Below are positions 8,686-16,585 of a stretch of 37,173 bases of DNA, piece by piece. The position numbers and the translations under genes are program-made. The notes beneath the pieces are model-generated. The model did not search any database. It was not told the origin of the DNA and saw only the letters and a program-made list of their open reading frames with translations. The stretch covers positions 1 to 37,173 of the forward strand of contig VSPN01000026.1 of NCBI GenBank assembly GCA_009775355.1, given 5' to 3'. This DNA comes from Muribaculaceae bacterium (GTDB taxonomy: Bacteria > Bacteroidota > Bacteroidia > Bacteroidales > Muribaculaceae). Position 1 is the first letter of the stretch. The number at the start of each line of letters is the position of its first letter.

Positions 8686-9876
8686 TCAAGGTGCGTAAAT
8701 GGGTTTTGCCATGAACCTCTTTATTCGCCACATCACCGTGACGGGCAGTATGATATAGGCTATGTAGGCCACATACCATATGCGCGAATAGAATATGTCG
8801 CGTCCGTTGAGGGCCTGGTCTGCGTAAATCAGGAAGTTGTAGCGCACGGGCATGAGCCAGCTGAAAATGTTCATGGCGGGATACATGCTCTCCTCCGGGA
8901 ACGAGAATGCGGCGATCGAGAAACTGAGTATGCCCGTCAGCGCGCACACCGACAGCGACAGCCTCAGGTTGGGCAGCAGTCCGAACACGAACAGCGCGAA
9001 ACTCTGCGCCGCCATCACGAAGAGGAGTTCCGACAGTATCATCCATCCCCATGACCCCTGCATGGTGAAGTGGTTGTACTTATATAGCCACGACACCATG
9101 AATATGGCCATCACCCACCATATCACCGTCTGCGGCAGCAGCTTCGAGTAGACAGCGCGGAATATCGACCCGCGCGCCATGCGCAACAGCCGTGTAGAGG
9201 TGTGGCGTTTTATCTCCTGACCGAGCGAGAAGACCGTGACGAGCATTATCATAAGCTGAAGCACCGCGGGAATGAACGAGTTGGCAAGATATATGCCGTA
9301 GTTCAGCTGAGGGTTGCCTATGGGCCGCGCGGCGATATTGATCGGCTGGAGCAGTGGGGCTGCGGTCTCCGGATCCTGTCCGGCCGACTGCGCCACCGAC
9401 ACGGCGACCCCGGCCTTAGTGTAGACCGCAGTAGCCTTGAATGTCTTGAACAGCAGCGAACCGGGCACGAAATAAACCATGTTGGTGTAGAACGATATTT
9501 CGGGAGAACGGCCCGAAAGCAGGTCTGCCTCGAAATTCTCGGGTATCAGGAAGAAACCGTAGATTCGGCCTTCCTGCATGGCATGGCGCGCCTCGGTGTA
9601 TGACTGCGGTGTCTCCTTGAGGTCTACCATCTGCATGCCGCCGAGAGTCTGCGTGATCTGGCGCGACAGCGAAGTGCCGTCGCGGTCGACTATCGCTGCA
9701 GGAATCCGCGTTGGCAGACCCTTCTCGAACATCGACGTGACGAACAGGAACATGAAGAGCGGAAGCCCGATCATGGCGATCCACAGAAGCGGACGGCGCA
9801 CGATCTGCACCAAAGAGCGGACCATTATTGCCCCGGCTCCGGTCTTCAATGTCGCTGATTCCTTGTTCATGGTCAT
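8686..9876 (-). CDS. ABC-2 type permease (efflux, first copy)
   Basis: A 396-residue homologue of the next gene with the same plan. There is one N-terminal helix (about residues 30-50, LLWIAMIGLPLFMFLFV), a periplasmic domain with IPAAIVDRDGTSLSRQITQT, and a cluster of helices from residue 205 onward. It starts 6 bases after the HlyD adaptor stop, with ATG at 9876 or 9870. Gene order TolC, HlyD, permease, permease is typical of Bacteroidota exporters for drugs or cell-surface lipids. The two permeases are diverged paralogues and probably pair as a heterodimer (inference). Confidence 0.86.
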   Translation of the reverse strand: MTMNKESATLKTGAGAIMVRSLVQIVRRPLLWIAMIGLPLFMFLFVTSMFEKGLPTRIPAAIVDRDGTSLSRQITQTLGGMQMVDLKETPQSYTEARHAMQEGRIYGFFLIPENFEADLLSGRSPEISFYTNMVYFVPGSLLFKTFKATAVYTKAGVAVSVAQSAGQDPETAAPLLQPINIAARPIGNPQLNYGIYLANSFIPAVLQLMIMLVTVFSLGQEIKRHTSTRLLRMARGSIFRAVYSKLLPQTVIWWVMAIFMVSWLYKYNHFTMQGSWGWMILSELLFVMAAQSFALFVFGLLPNLRLSLSVCALTGILSFSIAAFSFPEESMYPAMNIFSWLMPVRYNFLIYADQALNGRDIFYSRIWYVAYIAYIILPVTVMWRIKRFMAKPIYAP

Positions 9877-9882
9877 GGCCCG

Positions 9883-10950
9883 TTATTTCTCGACTCCGAG
9901 ATATATCACTGACATGCCGGGACGGAAATTCTTTACGGGCGAGGCCGGACGCGCCTTGATCTGGAACGTGCGGGCGTCATAGTCGCCGGTGGCCTTTGTG
10001 GCCTGCCAGTTGGCGTAAGTGCCGAGATCCTTGATATAGAACACCTCCATCACCGTGTCCTTGTCGAGTGCCGGTATTCTCACCTTGAGCTTCGAACCCA
10101 CCTCGATATCCTTGAGCAGAGTCTCGCGCACGTTGAATACCGCCCAGTGGTCATCCTTCTGCAGCGTCATGACCGGAGCCCCTGTGGCCACGAGTTCGCT
10201 GACGTGGGGGTAGATCACGGTCACCTCGCCGTCGAACGGCGCGGTGAGATACTGATCCTCAAGCAGGGCGTTGGCCTTGCTGACTCCGGCTTTGGCTACT
10301 TTCACCATTGCCGATGATGCCTCTTTATCCTCCTTCTGCGCGCCCGATTTTGTCAGTTCCCATGCGTTGCGTGCGGCAGACTCGCCCGACTTCGCCACAT
10401 CGTATGCGGCCTTGGCCTCGTCGCGTTTCTGCGCGCTGACCACACCCTTCTGGAAGAGAGCCTCCATGCGCTCATAGGTCTTGCGGGCGATTCCGGTCGC
10501 GGCCTGGGCCTGCTTCCAGACATCCTCGGCCGAGCGGATTATCTGCACCCGCGCGCCCGCGTTGACCTTTGCGTTGGCGGCCTGTGCCGCCTGCTCCATG
10601 GCCTCGGCCTGGTCATACTGCGCGTCGACAAGTGTGCTGACTATGTGCACGAGCGTGTCGCCGGCGTGTACGCGCTGTCCCTCCTCGACATAGATGTCGC
10701 GTACGCGGCCGGGAAGTTTGCCCGATATGCGGATCTCGGTGGCGTCACCCTGTCCCTGCACCGTGTCGGGCTGGGGCTTGATGAACAGGAAACCTATCAC
10801 GGCCAGGGCCGCGATGACGAGCAGGATGATGATGATGGTCAGGATCAGAGCCTTGTCTTTTTTCGAGACGGCCTCCGGATCGTCTGCACCGTAATGAGAC
10901 GGGGCATAGCCTCCGCCGTTTGCATTGTTGAATGTATCTTTCTGTTCCAT
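9883..10950 (-). CDS. HlyD-family periplasmic adaptor (membrane fusion protein)
   Basis: A 355-residue adaptor that links the inner-membrane permeases to an outer-membrane TolC channel. A cytoplasmic N-terminal tail is followed by one membrane anchor (about residues 34-57), a biotinyl-lipoyl-like half (GKLPGRVRDIYVEEGQRVHAGD), and a long alanine-rich coiled coil (about 110-225). The second lipoyl half (LTAPFDGEVTVIYPHVSELV) and a beta-barrel domain end at about 350. Length and order match the HlyD/EmrA class. It lies 34 bases downstream of the TolC gene and 6 bases upstream of the first permease. Confidence 0.92.
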   Translation of the reverse strand: MEQKDTFNNANGGGYAPSHYGADDPEAVSKKDKALILTIIIILLVIAALAVIGFLFIKPQPDTVQGQGDATEIRISGKLPGRVRDIYVEEGQRVHAGDTLVHIVSTLVDAQYDQAEAMEQAAQAANAKVNAGARVQIIRSAEDVWKQAQAATGIARKTYERMEALFQKGVVSAQKRDEAKAAYDVAKSGESAARNAWELTKSGAQKEDKEASSAMVKVAKAGVSKANALLEDQYLTAPFDGEVTVIYPHVSELVATGAPVMTLQKDDHWAVFNVRETLLKDIEVGSKLKVRIPALDKDTVMEVFYIKDLGTYANWQATKATGDYDARTFQIKARPASPVKNFRPGMSVIYLGVEK

Positions 10951-10984
10951 GGTGGATTATGATTTGCAGATGTGGCAGATGTGA

Positions 10985-12430
10985 TTATTCGGCGTGAAGT
11001 GTGCCGAGCACTTTCGAGAGGTAGACGCTGCAGAGGCGGATGCCGATCTCGGCGTCGATCTTCTCCGAGTTGGCCTGAAGCCATCCTGTCTGGGCGAGAA
11101 TCACGTCGTTGGCGGTCAGCACGCCCTCCTTGAATCCGGCCTCGGCGCAGCGGAGGTTCTCCTCGGCGCTTGTCATGTTGGCCTTCGCCATGTCGTATGT
11201 CCTGAACGCCTCCTGAAACTTGAACTTCGCCTGGTTCACCTGAAGCTGCACCTTTTCCTCAAGATCATCGAGCAGGATGCGCTGTGCGTTTGTGGCCGAG
11301 CGGGCGGCGCGGTATTTGTTGTAGTTCGCGCCCCAGTGCCATATCGGTATGGTCAGAGTCGCGCCGATGCTGAATCCTCCCTTGATGCTGCGGCTGAACC
11401 CGTCGACAAGGTTGGGAGTCGAGAACGCGTAAGCGCCTACGATGCCGAGCTTCGGGAGCATGTCGCCGAGCGCGAGCTTCTCCTGTCCTTTCAGCACGCC
11501 GATGCCTTTGCGCAGGGCCTCGAGATCCTGTCGGCGCGCATAGACATCCTCCATGTTGTAGACATAATCGGGCATGTCGTCGCCGATTCCGGTGGCTTCC
11601 TCGTCGTCGAGAGTCATCTCCGAGTCGATCGGGAGTCCGCATGTCTGGGCGAGTGCCATTCGCGACAGCGAAAGACCGTTGTCGACCTTGGTGCGCATGA
11701 TCTTCGCCTCGTTGAGCTTGACATCGACAGTGAGGAGGTCGGCGCGTGTGGCCACACCCTCCTCAAGCATGGCGTTCACATTATAGTGAAGAGTGTCGAC
11801 AAGGTTGACGAAGCTTTCGGCGAGCCGCTGTTTGGCCCGCAGCGAGACCACAGTCCAGTAAGCTTCGTCCACACCGTAGATCACATCCTGCGATACCTTG
11901 TTGCGTGTGGCCACAAGAGCTTCCTCGGCGTAACGCGCTATGTCGTTGAGGGCCTTGATCTGTCCGCCCATGAAGACGGGCTGTGTCAGGGTTACCGCTC
12001 CGGCGAATATGCTGCGGGTGTCGAAGGTCAGCGCGTCTTTGGGAATCACGGCCACGACTTCAGGAATCGGCATTCCGTTCTCTGGATTTATGACAGGTTT
12101 GCCGTCGAGACCGAGCACCACGTCATAGTCATACTTGCCGGTCAGCGGGTTGAAAAACATGGTGGGGAGTTTGGCGTCCTCGCTGAGCAGACTTGTCTTG
12201 TGCTGCTTGTACATGTAGTTCGCGCCGGCGTCGATTCCGGGCAGATAAGCGGCGGCTGCGGCCTTTCTGGTGTATCCCGCGCCCTTCACGGCCTCGTCGG
12301 CCATGCGGATCGACTTGCTGGCACGCAACGCCATGTTTCTGCACGAGTCGAGACTGACTGTGCCTGCATATGAATGAGAGGAGATGGCCAAGGAGCACAG
12401 CGTCAGTGCCATGCATGATATTTTCTTCAT
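10985..12430 (-). CDS. TolC-family outer-membrane efflux protein
   Basis: A 481-residue outer-membrane channel component. The start at 12430 opens on a signal peptide (MKKISCMALTLCSLAISSHSYA), whereas longer in-frame starts would add a non-signal stretch. The repeated OEP helices are visible: a conserved LDSCRNMALRASKSIRMADE near residue 25 and its structural repeat around LGIVGAYAFSTPN onward, with long polar helices rich in Ala, Glu and Gln. It is the first gene of the efflux operon and probably gives the group its exit duct. A Bacteroidota promoter lies about 75 bases upstream. Confidence 0.92.
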   Translation of the reverse strand: MKKISCMALTLCSLAISSHSYAGTVSLDSCRNMALRASKSIRMADEAVKGAGYTRKAAAAAYLPGIDAGANYMYKQHKTSLLSEDAKLPTMFFNPLTGKYDYDVVLGLDGKPVINPENGMPIPEVVAVIPKDALTFDTRSIFAGAVTLTQPVFMGGQIKALNDIARYAEEALVATRNKVSQDVIYGVDEAYWTVVSLRAKQRLAESFVNLVDTLHYNVNAMLEEGVATRADLLTVDVKLNEAKIMRTKVDNGLSLSRMALAQTCGLPIDSEMTLDDEEATGIGDDMPDYVYNMEDVYARRQDLEALRKGIGVLKGQEKLALGDMLPKLGIVGAYAFSTPNLVDGFSRSIKGGFSIGATLTIPIWHWGANYNKYRAARSATNAQRILLDDLEEKVQLQVNQAKFKFQEAFRTYDMAKANMTSAEENLRCAEAGFKEGVLTANDVILAQTGWLQANSEKIDAEIGIRLCSVYLSKVLGTLHAE

Positions 12431-12506
12431 AAGTTTCGGCGATAAGGCAATATGGATATCGGTCACTCCGGAGCGGAACTCCGCCCGTATGTCCTTAATC
12501 AGATTA

Positions 12507-12536
12507 CAAAAATATGTGCCGAAATGTTCTCAAAAA
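12507..12536 (-). promoter_or_regulatory. Putative promoter of the tolC efflux operon
   Basis: On the minus strand TTTTTG (12536-12531) precedes TATTTTTG (12514-12507), a match to TAnnTTTG. The spacing is 16 bases, shorter than the usual 19-21; an alternative upstream element gives 22. The gap 12431-12617 is AT-rich and holds nothing else recognisable. Confidence 0.45.
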
Positions 12537-12617
12537 CAAAAATATCCCATATATTCCAACAATATCCCTAAAAGACATTTATATTTATTAAGTGTTCAAA
12601 TCATATGCGTATGCGGG

Positions 12618-13991
12618 TCAGAGGAACGCACATATGAATACGATGAGGATGAGGGGAGGGGCGATATAGCGTATTATGAACCTGACAGGGGCGATGAGCC
12701 ATGTCCGCAGGGTGCCGTGGTTCGAAAGCTGCGAGTTCAGCAGTCCTTTCGGCGCGAACCATCCGAGCCATACGCACAGGCCGATCGACACGAGCGGCAG
12801 CATCATGTTTGTGGCCAAAGTGTCGAGGAAGTCGAATATGTTGCGTCCGGAGATTGTGACGCCCGAAAGCACACCCTGTGACAGCGAGCAAACCGAACTC
12901 AGCAGCAGCAGTGGCGTCATCACGACGAGCACTGCCTTTGTACGCGACATCCTGAACCTGTCGCGGATGAATGCCACCGATACCTCCGCTATCGAGATCG
13001 TAGAGGTCAGGGCGGCCACCGTGAGAAGCAGGAAGAAGAGCACCGACCATACCCGCGTGCCCGGCATCTGCATGAACACCTCGGGCAGTGTGACAAACAC
13101 AAGTGTCGCCCCGGCTATGCCCTCTCCCTGCAGGTCGAAAGTCATCACGGCCGGGAAGATTATGAGACCCATCATCACCGCTACGAGCATGTCGAGAAGC
13201 GACACTGTGATGGCAGTCCGCGTAAGGCGGGTGTCTTTCGGGAAATAAGAGGCATAGGTCACAAGAATGCCCATGCCGAGCGACAGCGAGAAGAATGCCT
13301 GTCCGAGCGCGTTGAGCAGAGTGCCCGGAGTGACGACGCTCCAGTCAGGATGCAGAAAGAAGCTTACGCCAGCGGCTGCCTCGGGCAGACTCAGAGACTT
13401 GACGCAGAAGACAGCGAGCAGCAGAAAGAGCAGAGGCATAAGGATGTTTGAGAGCCGCTCGATCCCTTTCTGCACACCGCATATGAGAATGCCGGTGTTG
13501 ACCGCGATCATGATGAACGTGGCCCACAGCGGTTTCCACGTCGTCGAGATGTATTCTTTCATTCTGGCGGCGAATACGGCTTTCATATCGCCTCCGGCTC
13601 CTTCGAACAGTTCGCCGGTTACCGACTGCCAGAGGTATTCCCATGTCCATCCGGCCACGACCATGTAGAAGCAGAGTATCAGATATGAGGCGATTACGGC
13701 GAGTGCCCCGACTCCGCGCCATCCTTTTGACGCGCCGAGGTTTCTGAGACAGCCTACTGCATCGCTGTGTCCTGCACGGCCAATTGAGAACTCGGCGAGC
13801 ATTACCGGTATGCCGAGCAGAATCACGCAGCCCATGTATAGGATCAGAAAGGCCGCTCCGCCGTTCGCCTGTGTCTCGGCGGGAAACCTCCAGATGTTGC
13901 CGAGACCGACCGCAGAGCCTACCGTGGCGGCTATCAGTCCTGCTTTTGACGAGAAAGTCTGCTTTTTATGAGATTTATTGGCCATAGACAT
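12618..13991 (-). CDS. Sodium-dependent (SNF/NSS family) transporter
   Basis: Sodium-coupled symporter of the neurotransmitter:sodium symporter family, predicted to import amino acids or amines across the inner membrane. The 457-residue product has 11-12 membrane helices. The unwound first helix carries the diagnostic AATVGSAVGLGNIWRFPAET (about residues 18-36), which holds substrate and sodium in the LeuT fold. The start is 13991 (MSMANKSHKK) or 13985. Longer in-frame starts would cross the promoter at 14013-14028. It is transcribed divergently from the MATE gene and is probably monocistronic. Confidence 0.92.
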   Translation of the reverse strand: MSMANKSHKKQTFSSKAGLIAATVGSAVGLGNIWRFPAETQANGGAAFLILYMGCVILLGIPVMLAEFSIGRAGHSDAVGCLRNLGASKGWRGVGALAVIASYLILCFYMVVAGWTWEYLWQSVTGELFEGAGGDMKAVFAARMKEYISTTWKPLWATFIMIAVNTGILICGVQKGIERLSNILMPLLFLLLAVFCVKSLSLPEAAAGVSFFLHPDWSVVTPGTLLNALGQAFFSLSLGMGILVTYASYFPKDTRLTRTAITVSLLDMLVAVMMGLIIFPAVMTFDLQGEGIAGATLVFVTLPEVFMQMPGTRVWSVLFFLLLTVAALTSTISIAEVSVAFIRDRFRMSRTKAVLVVMTPLLLLSSVCSLSQGVLSGVTISGRNIFDFLDTLATNMMLPLVSIGLCVWLGWFAPKGLLNSQLSNHGTLRTWLIAPVRFIIRYIAPPLILIVFICAFL

Positions 13992-14012
13992 CCTTTTGCA
14001 CGAAAAGTTTTG

Positions 14013-14028
14013 TAACTTTGCAAAGTTA
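14013..14028. promoter_or_regulatory. Palindromic bidirectional promoter between SNF and MATE genes
   Basis: TAACTTTGCAAAGTTA is a perfect 16-base palindrome that presents TAACTTTG (consensus TAnnTTTG) on both strands back to back. It lies 22 bases from the SNF start and 23 bases from the MATE start, so each transcript would have a short leader. A TTTTG at 13994-13998 is only 14 bases upstream of the plus-strand element. No good -33 is seen for the minus strand. Confidence 0.55.
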
Positions 14029-14050
14029 GCAAAAAATATCTTAATTAATA

Positions 14051-15406
14051 ATGACGGTATCAGTAAAAAGGTCAGGATTCCTGCGTCGTTTCGGCGGAGA
14101 GTATTCGGCACTTCTTAAACTCGGTTTTCCTGTCATGCTCACCCAGCTCGGCGTGATCGTGATGAGTTTCGCTGACACGCTTATGGTGGGTGCCTACGGG
14201 GTGGAGCAACTTGCCGCCTCGGCATTCGTCAACAGTGTCTTTCTCATACCGATGGTGATGCTGTCTGGACTCGCCGCCGGCATAACGCCGCTTGTAGGCG
14301 CACTCTTCACCATGGGGCGTCCGTATGATACCGGGAGGATCGTCCGTGCCGGCCTTCAGATCAACTCTATTGTCTCGCTTGCATTCACCCTGATAATGTC
14401 GCTGCTCTATTTCAGGCTCGACCGCTTCGGCCAGCCTGAGGAGCTTCTTCCGGTCATCCGGCCATATTACGTTACACTGCTCACCACACTTCTGCCGATG
14501 TCGTTGTTCAACACGTTCTCGCAGACCAGCAACGGCATGACCGACACTCGCACTCCGATGTGGTTCATACTGGGAGCGATCGTGGTCAACATAATCGGCA
14601 ACTATCTGCTGATATTCGGGCATTTCGGTTTTCCTGAACTCGGGCTGACAGGCGCCGGCATCGCCACCTCGGTGGCTCGGTTATCTGGATTTGCCGGAAT
14701 CGCCGTCATGTTCCTTCGCGCCCGCCGCTACGCCGGATGCCGCGCCGGACTCACCGCCTCCGGACCACTCGGCAAAGAGCGTATGAAAGTCTGGGTGACA
14801 TCATATCCCGTCATGATCCAGACCGGAGTGGAATGCTCGCTGTGGTCGTTTGGCGCTGTGGTATGCGGATGGTTCGGCAAGATCCAGCTTGCCGCCTATC
14901 AGGTGGTCAACACGATCGGTCAGCTCGGATTCATGCTCTATATGAGTTTCGGCATAGCGGTCTCGATACGCGTGGCCAACTTCTGCGGACTGCGCGACGG
15001 CCAGGCCGCCGGACTGACAGCACGCGCAGGGATGCACCTCAACATGCTTCTCGCCACATTCTCTTCGCTGGTGATGATGGTCTTCTCCCACCAGCTGATC
15101 GGCATGTTCACTCCCGACAGCCGGGTGGTGGCGGCAGGCGAGCTGCTGGTCATCCCGCTTGTGCTCTACCAGTATCTCGATGCCGCCCAGCTTACGTTCA
15201 TGAACGCCATCAGGGGCACCTCGCAGGTGCGCCCTCTGCTCTGGATCTCAGTGGTGAGCTACATGCTTGTCGGGGTGCCTGTGCTCCTGCTGTTTGCAGT
15301 CGTGTTCGACTGGCAGGGCACCGGGGTCTACTGCAGTTTCAATGTCGCCCTGCTTGTGGCGACGTTGCTTGCGGCAGTGGCTTTCAGACGAATACAGATA
15401 AAATAA
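14051..15406 (+). CDS. MATE-family efflux transporter
   Basis: A 451-residue inner-membrane exporter of the multidrug and toxic compound extrusion family, driven by sodium or protons. Twelve hydrophobic segments form two homologous halves. The first half opens with LLKLGFPVMLTQLGVIVMSFADTLMVGAYG, with MATE features such as ADTLMVG (about residues 40-46) and GLAAGITPLVGALFT (near 77-91). The second half begins near residue 240 (KVWVTSYPVMIQTGVECSLW). Length is normal. A PAS protein follows 6 bases later and RidA soon after, which suggests a small plus-strand operon. The substrate cannot be read from sequence. Confidence 0.92.
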   Translation: MTVSVKRSGFLRRFGGEYSALLKLGFPVMLTQLGVIVMSFADTLMVGAYGVEQLAASAFVNSVFLIPMVMLSGLAAGITPLVGALFTMGRPYDTGRIVRAGLQINSIVSLAFTLIMSLLYFRLDRFGQPEELLPVIRPYYVTLLTTLLPMSLFNTFSQTSNGMTDTRTPMWFILGAIVVNIIGNYLLIFGHFGFPELGLTGAGIATSVARLSGFAGIAVMFLRARRYAGCRAGLTASGPLGKERMKVWVTSYPVMIQTGVECSLWSFGAVVCGWFGKIQLAAYQVVNTIGQLGFMLYMSFGIAVSIRVANFCGLRDGQAAGLTARAGMHLNMLLATFSSLVMMVFSHQLIGMFTPDSRVVAAGELLVIPLVLYQYLDAAQLTFMNAIRGTSQVRPLLWISVVSYMLVGVPVLLLFAVVFDWQGTGVYCSFNVALLVATLLAAVAFRRIQIK

Positions 15407-15412
15407 GATATC

Positions 15413-15763
15413 ATGGAAATCAGAGAGATTATACCGCAATGGGCCGAAGGCCTCGACTGTGCGGTGACAGTGTGCGACACCGAAGCGACGGTCATATACA
15501 TGAACCGGCGTTCGCGCGAGACATTCGCCCGCTATGGCGATGTGACGGGACACAGCCTGTATGAATACCATCCACCGAAAGCTGCCGCGACCATACGCCG
15601 TCTTCTTGCCGAGGGTGCTTCCAACACCTACTCCATATCGAAGAACGGACAGAAGAAGGTCATCCATCAGACTCCCTGGCGGCGTGAAGACGGATCTGTG
15701 GGTGGACTTGTCGAAATCTCGATGGTCGTCCCGGAAGAGATGCCGCATTATGTTAGAGAATAA
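15413..15763 (+). CDS. Stand-alone PAS-domain protein
   Basis: A 116-residue cytoplasmic protein that is essentially one PAS sensor domain. IPQWAEGLDCAVTVCDTEATVIYMN forms the first strands, ARYGDVTGHSLYEYHPP the usual helix and loop, and a C-terminal GSVGGLVEISMVVPEE strand closes the fold. No kinase, cyclase or DNA-binding output domain follows. It starts 6 bases after the MATE gene and ends 34 bases before ridA. A role in sensing a small ligand or redox state is inference. Confidence 0.75.
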   Translation: MEIREIIPQWAEGLDCAVTVCDTEATVIYMNRRSRETFARYGDVTGHSLYEYHPPKAAATIRRLLAEGASNTYSISKNGQKKVIHQTPWRREDGSVGGLVEISMVVPEEMPHYVRE

Positions 15764-15797
15764 CCTATCGTTAAACAAGCTCTTAATATAGAAAATC

Positions 15798-16172
15798 ATG
15801 AAAGAAGCAATCGCGACAAAGAACGCACCTGCGGCCATCGGCCCCTATTCACAGGCCATCAGGACAGATGGACTCATTTTCTGCTCGGGTCAGCTCCCCA
15901 TTGATCCTGCCACCGGCAAGATGCCAGAGGATATCAAGGAACAGACGCGCCAGAGCCTCGCCAATGTAAAGGCCATACTCGCCGAAGAAGGCCTTGATAT
16001 CAACAATGTTGTCAAGACTACCGTGCTTCTCGCCGACATGAGTCTCTTCGCCGAGATGAACGAAGTCTATGGCGAGACATTCTCTCAGCCCTATCCGGCC
16101 CGCTCTGCGTTCGCTGTCAAGGCTCTGCCGATGGGCGCGCTCGTTGAGATCGAGGTGATAGCGTCGCGCTGA
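15798..16172 (+). CDS. ridA: RidA family reactive imine deaminase
   Basis: A 124-residue cytoplasmic enzyme that hydrolyses reactive enamine/imine intermediates released by PLP enzymes such as threonine dehydratase, forming 2-oxo acids and ammonia. Family motifs are clear: APAAIGPYSQAIRTDGLIFCSGQLPIDP near the N terminus, and PARSAFAVKALPMGALVEIEVIA at the C terminus with the conserved R (substrate carboxylate) and E (catalysis). Length is standard for the trimeric RidA/YjgF family. It is likely co-transcribed with the PAS gene, although the 34-base gap could hold a weak promoter. Confidence 0.95.
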   Translation: MKEAIATKNAPAAIGPYSQAIRTDGLIFCSGQLPIDPATGKMPEDIKEQTRQSLANVKAILAEEGLDINNVVKTTVLLADMSLFAEMNEVYGETFSQPYPARSAFAVKALPMGALVEIEVIASR

Positions 16173-16188
16173 TCGCTCTTTGCAGAAT

Positions 16189-16267
16189 AACCCGGTGACG
16201 ATTCATGTCTCTGTCGGTTGAAATCTGATTTCAATGCCGGCGGCAGCATGGTCGGGCCGGGTTTTTC
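16189..16267 (+). terminator. Possible terminator after ridA
   Basis: AACCCGG (16189-16195) can pair with CCGGGTT (16257-16263), which runs into a T-rich GTTTTTCTTG. The loop is long, with a smaller GC-rich hairpin inside, so this is tentative. The remainder of the 413-base gap to 16585 is AT-rich and holds the promoter at 16492-16522, but no gene I can support. Confidence 0.35.
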
Positions 16268-16491
16268 TTGTTTCTGTCTGTATGTCTTAAAATCTGATAA
16301 AGAATGTCCGTTTGTAAAAATTCATGCGAGATTGTGATTGTTGTCGGTTTATTGTTGTGATGGTGAAATGAGCTTGCTATTGATTGCAGTATCAGGTATT
16401 TGCTTTCATAAGGTGTGTTGATGTTGTGGTATGGCGTCAAAGGTGGATGATTAAAATCGATGTCATTGTGAGAAGAAAAATTTAATAATGC

Positions 16492-16522
16492 TTGCAAAAT
16501 TAAAACAGATCGTTTATATTTG
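16492..16522 (+). promoter_or_regulatory. Promoter of the YD-repeat-like secreted protein
   Basis: TTG (16492-16494), 20 bases, then TATATTTG (16515-16522) is a near-ideal Bacteroidota -33/-7 pair. It lies 63 bases before the ATG at 16586. Confidence 0.6.
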
Positions 16523-16585
16523 CATTCGTTAAGAAATATTCAATCAAATTAAACAATCAGTAGTTTTATTTAAATATTCAAGCTT

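Noticed and set aside
10994..12373. 459-residue open frame on the plus strand
   Set aside because: It lies entirely opposite the well-supported TolC gene and looks like a low-stop antisense shadow.
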